NCBI GenBank assembly: GCA_021186555.1
Contig: JAJKFL010000006.1
Coordinates: forward strand, 41,398,705-41,462,704
DNA length: 64,000 nucleotides
Reading direction: 5' to 3'
DNA from: Reticulitermes speratus
Lineage: Eukaryota > Arthropoda > Insecta > Blattodea > Rhinotermitidae
Part shown: positions 57,676 to 64,000 of the stretch, in pieces
Numbering within the stretch: position 1 is the first letter of the stretch
Layout of the letters: every line of letters starts with the position of its first letter
Position numbers and translations under genes: made by a program
Notes under the pieces: model-generated
What the model saw: the letters and a program-made list of their open reading frames with translations, nothing else
Told to the model about the DNA's origin: nothing
Database searches by the model: none

Positions 57676-58035
57676 CTAAGAACTAAGTAAGTAACTAAGT
57701 AATCCGTGAACTGTGAAACGTGTTAAGATATGCCGAAGCTCGAAGTTCGCTTGTCTCCGCGCTGTTGTCATCATGGCATCTGTGACATAGAAGTCTTCCC
57801 ATATCTGTTCTCTTTTCTGTTTCCTTTGTTCTAGCAGTTTTGTTGAGGCTTTGGTGGGTGCTAGCAGGTATCTCAATCTGTTATCTTCGATTAAGAAGGT
57901 CTCGCGTGCCAATTCATACACTAATCTGGACGGAGTGAACTTCGACAGCCCAAGGGCGGCTTTTAGAAAACGGGCTTTTACTTTCTCCATTGCATTCAGG
58001 TCACTTGTCGACAGTTTACACCAGATGATATTGTA
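57676..58035 (-). mobile_element. LINE fragment, RT C-terminal part
   Basis: The minus strand reads MEKVKARFLKAALGLSKFTP, SRLVYELARETFLIEDNRLR and REQIWEDFYVTDAMMTT. This is the tail behind the RT in a common insect LINE type. The frame is open for 104 codons. It lies against the Rep-like fossil. Confidence 0.65.
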
Positions 58036-58044
58036 CTGTTAGAA

Positions 58045-58950
58045 ATCGCTGCCACCAAATTAGCGAGAGCACACCAACAGCTACTGATTCGTAGAAAAAA
58101 AACATAACAGTGCGCACCCGTGTAGCTATCTGCTTAGCCCCGAGTGGGGGTGGTGACGTAGCTAGGTGCAAGCGGGATGCCTATCTTCGCAGGAGCGGGC
58201 TAGGATGATGCGAATGGAGGGGGGTATATGTTCGGGATACTTCGTGTGGGTGAGGCTCGGCCAGCTTCGTGAGGGTGTGACTCTTGTTCTCAGCTCACAC
58301 ACCACTCTTGTAATTTAACATAGCACAAAGAGAAATTGAATTTAGCAAGTACAAAATGTATTATAAAAATTACCATATATATAAGAGTGTAACTTACAAT
58401 AATATAGTGGAAATATTAGAATTTTACTATTAATCTGGAAAACAACACACACAAAATAAAAAAAAAGGAAATGTCTTTTCAATCAGAAAGAAAATAACAT
58501 AGTCAAAACTTAAACGTGTACAAATGCTGTATTGGTGGACGCGGTCTGATCACTTGAGATCTTCTGTTTCTCGCTTTTCCTGCGTTTGCAGAAATTCTTG
58601 TTCTTGAGTTGAGTCTTATTGGCGCTCAACTCTGGTTCGTGGCGAGTGGATGAAGTTTTAAAATCTTCGGGTTTTCCACTCATTTTGCAAATCTATCAGA
58701 CTTTGAACTATTAAAATAGAACCAGGGAATAGATTAAAAGCAAAATAATGCCTGACAAATACATTCAATTCCACCGGAGTAAAACAACACCTTGTTCCTA
58801 GAATAATGCAAGCGGCTCCAAAATTTGCTTTCCTTAATTAAAAAAAAATTTTTTTTTTAAACTTATCTAACATTTGTTTCTCTGCAACTCTTGGTAATTT
58901 TCCCAAATTTAACTATCCGCTTACCTCATAGTACAATTAATTCAATGCAA
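58045..58950. repeat. Duplicated block S, copy 1
   Basis: This resembles 61690-62440 (shared aaatcgctgccacc, gcctatcttcgcagg, gcgggctagg, aatgcaagcggt). The two are diverged by many small changes. Copy 1 has a Rep-like fossil on its low side, copy 2 on its high side. The function is unknown; the GC-rich first 250 bases could be a promoter. Confidence 0.55.
58510..58683 (-). CDS. Small basic ORF, 57 codons
   Basis: Starts MSGKPEDFKTSSTRHEPEL and has KNKNFCKRRKSEKQK, a nuclear-signal-like basic cluster. It is not conserved in block S copy 2, so coding status is doubtful. Confidence 0.2.
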   Translation of the reverse strand: MSGKPEDFKTSSTRHEPELSANKTQLKNKNFCKRRKSEKQKISSDQTASTNTAFVHV

Positions 58951-59017
58951 TAAACATCCTTTTGGCAAAAATTTTAAGGCCGCAATTCCTGGAGAAGCCC
59001 TTGAATAACTCTGGTCT

Positions 59018-59200
59018 TTATGACGAAATCAAAAAGTCCCAAGCTGCCATCATGCCCTTGTGATTATCAGCAAGTAATCGTACTGATAAGAGTTCCCTAT
59101 ACCTGGAATATAAGTACTCATCAATTAAGGTGATATGCGTCATGCTAGTGCCCTTCAGTAGGCTAATGATGTCTTTGAAAATATTGCTGTTGCCGAGCAC
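59018..59200 (-). CDS. Unrecognised ORF fragment
   Basis: 60 codons beginning MLGNSNIFKDIISLLKGTSM. It lies in the same strand and region as the ORFs at 59674 and 60040 and could be another exon of that gene. No family recognised. Confidence 0.25.
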   Translation of the reverse strand: MLGNSNIFKDIISLLKGTSMTHITLIDEYLYSRYRELLSVRLLADNHKGMMAAWDFLISS

Positions 59201-59324
59201 ATTCTGAAAATTTCTTTCTCAAAAAGAAGGATGCTGATAAGCTCCGAGAGCATTCATAGTTGACATTGAAGAGAATGTTGCATCAGTCCAAATAAAGTGG
59301 TACTTACATAGGTCTTCTTCGGTG

Positions 59325-59520
59325 GCACTACAGTCCATTGCGGACCTTCGCCTCCTTAATGGCCGTTTCCCAGTCAGCTCTGTTTTTTTACCTTTTTTCC
59401 AGTTAATTTTTCACTTCTTAATGTCTTTGAACACAATTCCACCATCTGTTTCTTGGTCGTTCTCTTGGTCGACTTCTTTGGGGATTATTATTACACCATT
59501 TCCCTCATTGTTCCAGCTCT
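59325..59520 (-). mobile_element. LINE tail fragment
   Basis: The minus strand reads PRERPRNRWWNCVQRH and, after stops, NRADWETAIKEAKVRNGL. This is the GRPRNRWWDxV...RAxWxxAIKEAKVRNGL tail of insect LINEs. Confidence 0.5.
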
Positions 59521-59673
59521 ACAATGTCCGTACATTCCACTATTCGCTATCCTCAACTCATTCATCCTTTTCCATTGCCTAGGTCGATTCATTCTACATG
59601 ACTGTTCCGAGGCCACATTGTAGGTTTCATAACAATCAGTTTTCAGGTTGTCAGCCTGTCGCTTCTCATAGGT

Positions 59674-60027
59674 CTATATAGATGTAATTAACACAGTCGG
59701 GACTGAATAATCGCTATCCATCATCTTCATTCCATCTTCGTGAAACATCAAGTTCAGTGAAATATCACGAGGGAGCATTTTCCCCAATGTATTTACACAG
59801 AGCGACTTTAAAGTTGCAGGTCCATCTTTCACACACAATTTACAAGCACAATGAGGCAATCCATACCAATGGTGAGATTTCTTTGTACAGTGCAAAGAGT
59901 ACCAGGGAAACTTTCTGTAGGGATGCACTGAACTGCTGGTATCAACTTTGCAATTTGCTAGGCGCTTTGGTACATTTAAGTAACTTATTCGCTGATCTAA
60001 CACACAATCATGTCTGCAAGTTAACAC
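59674..60027 (-). CDS. Unrecognised Cys-rich ORF
   Basis: 117 codons with HCTKKSHHWYGLPHCACKLC and PATLKSLCVNTLGKML. The C-x(n)-C-x-C-x2-C row followed by a (S/T)LK.LC word recalls SOCS-box-like ends, but this is weak. It lies 12 bases downstream of the ORF at 60040, in the same direction. The two may be halves of one gene of a dispersed insect family. No function given. Confidence 0.35.
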   Translation of the reverse strand: MLTCRHDCVLDQRISYLNVPKRLANCKVDTSSSVHPYRKFPWYSLHCTKKSHHWYGLPHCACKLCVKDGPATLKSLCVNTLGKMLPRDISLNLMFHEDGMKMMDSDYSVPTVLITSI

Positions 60028-60039
60028 GTGGTTTGTGAT

Positions 60040-60456
60040 TTAGTTTACGCGTTTATTAATGCATACTATGACGTACGCTAATGACGATAAACGAATGTTG
60101 TTCAACAGATCGTATGCAAATGTCAGTACTGATGGAAGTTCACCCTCAATGTTTCTTGTTTCAAATGTTATCACAATAAACTCTCCACTATAAGAAGATA
60201 ACTTGTAATAGTTTCCCTGAACGGACATAAACGAAATAGTACACTGCCGACCGGAAATGCATTTTTCAATAAAGTCTGAATACTTCAATTGTTCATTACA
60301 GAGTACATAAAAGTTAATTTCATTCACTTGATTCAGAATTCCTGCTACATAGCTAGGATAGATTCCGGCCACACCACAAAACACTTTGTCACTGTTCATT
60401 GCAGATACAGTGTGGTCCACGGGAAACGGACGTTTTTTAAAGAAGCATAACTCCAT
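60040..60456 (-). CDS. Unrecognised ORF, YP.YVAG.L family
   Basis: 138 codons beginning MELCFFKKRPFPVDHTVSAM. GIYPSYVAGILNQVNEINFY is shared in pattern with the ORF at 15529. It continues to EFIVITFETRN and ends CINKRVN. It could be a nucleotidyltransferase-fold relative by the AG...(D/E)xI pattern, but catalytic residues are not clear. Confidence 0.4.
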   Translation of the reverse strand: MELCFFKKRPFPVDHTVSAMNSDKVFCGVAGIYPSYVAGILNQVNEINFYVLCNEQLKYSDFIEKCISGRQCTISFMSVQGNYYKLSSYSGEFIVITFETRNIEGELPSVLTFAYDLLNNIRLSSLAYVIVCINKRVN

Positions 60457-60479
60457 TAATTTCTTGTAAAAAAATATTT

Positions 60480-61540
60480 ATTAACATAGAAATAATCAGT
60501 GTAACATGCCATTTTCAAATGCTTAAGTGCGGAAAATAATGTCATTCAAGTGATGGCCATTTACACGAACACACGTTTGGAGCCGTTCTCGAAAGTTTGC
60601 CTCCACTCTTCCCACCGTTTCTTCATCAATTTCTTCAATTCGATCACGTATAGCGGTCTTCAATTCTTCCAGTGTGCTAGGCTTACCTTCATACAGGCGT
60701 GATTTCAAGTACCCCCAAAGATAAAAATCACACATGGAAAGGTCCGGTGACCGAGGAGGCCACGGGACATCGCCAAAGCGAGAAATTGCTCGATTAGGGA
60801 ATGCAGCTCTAACAACATTCATGGAAGCTCTGGCCGTATGAGCAGTGGCCCCATCTTGTTGAAACCACACATCCCTCCTGTTGATTCCTCGTCTCCGAAG
60901 TTCTTGTTTGAAAAAGTTTTCAAACATGTTTACATAGCGAGCTGAATTAACGGTTACTGTGGATCCATCTTCTTCGAAGAAAATGGCCCGAAATCCCGCA
61001 CTTGCCAATACCACACAACACCGTTACTTTTGGACTGTGTAGTGGTCTCTGGTGCTTTTCACGGGGATTTTCTGAGGCCCAAAATCGGCAGTTTTGTTTA
61101 TTGACTACTCCATTTAAATGGAAATGAGCTTCATCGCTCATGATGATGGTCAAATCTTCGTTTTCTTCAAACATGTCAAGCATTGTTTGAGCAAATGTGA
61201 GGCGTTGTTGATAGTCCCCTTCACTAAGCTTTTGAACAGTCATCAATTTATACGGGTGAAAGCCCAAATCTTTATGCAAAATACGCTTCACAGTGCTCTT
61301 ACTGATTCCAAGCTCAGAAGCGGGCCGCCTAGCAGAGCGAGCGGGACTTCGCTGAATCGCCTCCCTCACCCTATCCACATTCTGCGGTGTGCGCGCCATT
61401 CGAGAAGGACCAGGTGGCTTTGTTTTCATTAATGAACCCTTCGTTCGAAGTGCAGCTACCCACCTGAGAATGGTGTTGCGGGTGGGGATCTCATCATGAC
61501 GTCCGATGTTGAAGTGACGCCTGAAGAGTCCTTATTGGTA
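60480..61540 (-). pseudogene. Mariner-like transposase with 41-residue D-D spacing
   Basis: Nearly complete transposase on minus. HTH region: GLFRRHFNIGRHDEIPTRN, then ILRWVAALRTKGSLM. Further on are ELGISKSTVKRILHKDLGFH, IIMSDEAHFHLNGVVNKQN (first D), VWFQQDGATAHTARASM (second D) and RSPDLSMCDFYLWG (third D). I count 41 residues between the second D and the D of MCD, so this is a DD41D type (rosa-like spacing), not DD34D. One frame change lies near 60975-61000 (GKCGI.. to RAIFFEEDGS), and the first ~20 codons are missing. All three acidic residues are kept. Confidence 0.8.
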
Positions 61541-61689
61541 ATCCGCTTATTCCACCATACAGCCACGTCATACTCCCACCCTTCCCGTATGACCTCAAAT
61601 AATTTATTGACTCTTTTTTTTACTGGACATCTGTTCACGTATCTCATTATGCCACTCTTGTATGAATTTCCATTTATTCCAATGCTCAA

Positions 61690-62440
61690 TGTACTGGTAA
61701 ATCGCTGCCACCGAATACGAAAGCGCGCTCAAAGCTAAAGTTTCAACAAGTAGACGGTGCACGCCGTGTTGCTATCTGTGTAGCTCCGGACGTACACAGT
61801 GATCAGCTGTTGGCGTATCCTGAAGCGGGTTGCCTATCTTCGCAGGTGCGGGCTAGGGAGTTGAGTAAGGAGGGAGGTATGTTCGGGAATCTTCGTATGA
61901 GAGGGCTCGGGTAACTTCGTTGAAGGGTTTCGCTCGGTCGGCCTCGTGAGGGTGAGGTTCTCTTTGTCTATCACGCCGTACACTTATTCTCCGAGAACAA
62001 AGAGTGTTAGCTATTTAATCTCACCCAACACTTGTGATTTAACGTAATAAAATAACTGCAATTAGTTAGTACCAAAATATATTATAAAATTTACCAAATA
62101 TATGTAAGTGTAACCATACAACATTATAGTGAAACTATAAAGATTTGACTATCTATCTAATAAAACAATAATAAACGTCTTTTCGAACCCCCCCCCCCCC
62201 CCAAAAAAAAAAACAACTAGTTGAAAAGAAATCCGTTCCGAAGAAAACAAAAATCTGAACTAATACAATACATATGATTAAAGTAAAACAATGCTTTAAT
62301 AGTAGAATAATGCAAGCGGTTACTGAAAATTACCCGTCCTTAATTCGGGAAACGAAACGAATTTATAGCACTTTTAACTTTGTTTCACAGTAACTTTAAG
62401 TAATTTTCCCAAATTAACCACCGCTTACGTCTAGTGTTAA
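61690..62440. repeat. Duplicated block S, copy 2
   Basis: Partner of 58045-58950. A run of C followed by A at 62189-62214 is private to this copy. Confidence 0.5.
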
Positions 62441-62749
62441 TTTGTCCACAGTTCATTTGTTCCTTTGTCCCTTAAATTGATCAAACCGCGACTGTGTCTT
62501 TCCTTCTAAGAGGTTGCTAGACAAGTGCTGGAACCAGCGACTGCTCCCGGGATCGCCGTCAGAAATGTTTACGTAGATTCTTTACCGCGATTGGCTATCG
62601 CCAGACCCTTGCATCATTTCACTAAACAAGGCACTGCTTTACGAACAGATTGCTGAGGGTAGAGGGAGGAAAAAAACCACACACACAAAGTCAGAAATCA
62701 AAATAGAGAGAAAAAACTACCCAAATGGAAAATTCCACGGTCTAACTAC

Positions 62750-63170
62750 TTATTCACTGCACTCAACAACAAATGGGTCTGAACATCTAAAATACTGTGT
62801 ACGTGAAGCCCAATCCCACAACCTGAAATTGAACGCAAGTTTAGAACTCTTGATATTGGTATATGCTTTGTGGTCTTCCTTTGTAATGTACTTGAGCCAA
62901 TTGCGTGGAGATTTACATGCCTGAATATTAATTGTTCCATCATGCCAACATACACATTCCCTTATATATACTCTAAACACCTTTCTTCCACAAATAACAA
63001 ATAAGCATGAACATGTACACACGTATTTACCGTATGTCCTTCATAGCCACGCAGTAGCTCTCAACACCTTCAAAATAATCAGGAAAGTCCTCTCTAAGAC
63101 GTCCATATGACTGCAACCCACCAAGAGTCACAGCAAAATGCTTACCACTCCTCGGCCGCGGCATATATAT
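62750..63170 (-). pseudogene. HUH Rep-like fossil, copy 2
   Basis: The minus strand begins MPRPRSGKHFAVTLGGLQSY (motif I-like). Further on it has WHDGTINIQACKSPRNWL and KYITKED (the tyrosine-motif region of HUH Reps). No helicase part is visible. It is a broken fossil with at least two breaks, related to the fragment at 57480. It could come from a CRESS-type virus or a Rep-bearing transposon. Confidence 0.4.
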
Positions 63171-63339
63171 ACTTGCAGTCCTTCATGACGTCAAAACTGA
63201 TAACGGACTCTTAACTTTTAACAACACTTAGTTTTGCGTACGCGCGCAAATAGTCTCTTTAGGTTGCGCGCTGACGCAATCGACGTTCAAGGCCGTTTCA
63301 CAATCTTATCTGGTTCACAAAGGTCGACAGGCGGCTTCC

Positions 63340-64000
63340 ACTCTTCAATTAGTAGGCTGCAGTAGGCTGTATTGAGGTATTATTTTAATTATTGCAATTG
63401 CTAACGTACTTTGTGCGCATTTGCTCAGAAAATATGTGTTTGAGCATAGAAAATGATTATTGGTGTGTTATGCCTTCGTAAGCTTTGTTTTAACTATTAA
63501 ACATAAGACCTATAGCACTACGTACATGTGACGTAAATATCTACATTAACATATTTGCAGGCCTGGTGCTTGCATATGAAGAGTAATTCAGACTATAATA
63601 GGCGATGAGATTTAATAGATGACTGGTTTTATTTAGAATCAGTGCGGCAGTGACAGTTATTTGACCATAGCAAATATATCTTCACTCACATTCTGTAGTA
63701 ATTGTTATTACGCTACCATATTGAATTCTGTTATTTTAATTATCCAGAAAGCGTATCTGCTATACGCATCTTACAGCATTGAGACTAGGCTTATTATTTT
63801 GTGAATTTGTAACTGAAAATATATGCCACTTAGTGAAAAGATAATCACTTTAACATTTAGAATTTACGGAACCAATGGGTTGGTATGGTCTGGTAGCAAG
63901 ACATAGGACAGAGAACAAAAGATTATAGGTTGAAAACTTACTTTACTTGTTAGCTGATTCATTAGATATAAAACATATAAACTCATATTATGAACACTGT
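63340..64000. repeat. Diverged copy of the 6.9-kb unit start
   Basis: Words in the same order as in 38770-39290: agtaggct, cgtactttgtgcgcat, cagaaaatatgtgtttgagcatag, attattggtgtgttatg, acagagaacaaaagat, taggttgaaaacttacttta. The copy runs off the window, so a fourth, older copy lies to the right. Confidence 0.65.

Noticed and set aside
63170-63200. TATA and tgacgtca words as a promoter for the Rep-like frame
   Set aside because: The TATA run touches the ATG, too close for a normal start, and the gene is a broken fossil.

Overview
This window looks like a repeat-rich animal genome, most likely an insect. It has exons with GT-AG borders on the minus strand. It also has many DNA transposon relics (mariner, a 41-residue-spaced mariner-like group, Merlin, Harbinger, pogo, THAP/P-like), LINE pieces with jockey/I-type features, a Penelope-like fragment and long satellite arrays. 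I see no rRNA, tRNA, CRISPR or bacterial-style operon. The species cannot be read from the sequence alone.

Layout. 0-12.4 kb: two near-identical blocks of about 5.5 kb (A, B) and one shorter block (C). They carry minus-strand coiled-coil exons and, in A and B, a row of three AGC/PKC-like kinase P-loop exons. A LINE carrying a 2A-like motif is shared by A and B only. A Penelope-like fragment with a hammerhead-like fold lies at 5.2 kb and again at 14.2 kb. 14.8-19.4 kb: relic ORFs and transposons, including a Merlin transposase split by a mariner-like element, then a THAP pseudogene. 19.4-20.6 kb: a 365-bp tandem repeat and a 20-bp minisatellite of alternating monomers. 22.4 kb: a LINE tail. 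26.3-28 kb: further coiled-coil exons. 28.2 kb: a SINE-like element. 28.6-31.4 kb: the 5' half of a LINE (DUF4780-like ORF1 plus endonuclease).

31.8-52.2 kb holds three tandem copies of a unit of about 6.9 kb. Each copy carries an unrecognised FYRRLR ORF, a Polinton-like polymerase fossil, a mariner-like relic with a 670-bp Harbinger element nested inside it, one coiled-coil exon, and a pogo relic that marks the copy junctions. Next come the pogo 5' end, a mariner, and about 85 copies of a 41-bp minisatellite (53.6-57.1 kb). 57.1-64 kb holds two HUH Rep-like fossils, LINE scraps, a duplicated promoter-like block, an unrecognised ORF family, another 41-spaced mariner-like element, and at the far end a diverged copy of the 6.9-kb unit.

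The one thread that looks like a host gene is a minus-strand, many-exon coiled-coil gene. Its exons are phase 0 and lie at 51.2, 44.3, 37.4, 27.9, 26.3, 12.3 and 11.6 kb and repeatedly below 11 kb. They have been amplified at nested scales: module, 5.5-kb block and 6.9-kb unit. Whether the kinase exons are spliced to the coiled-coil exons is inference.
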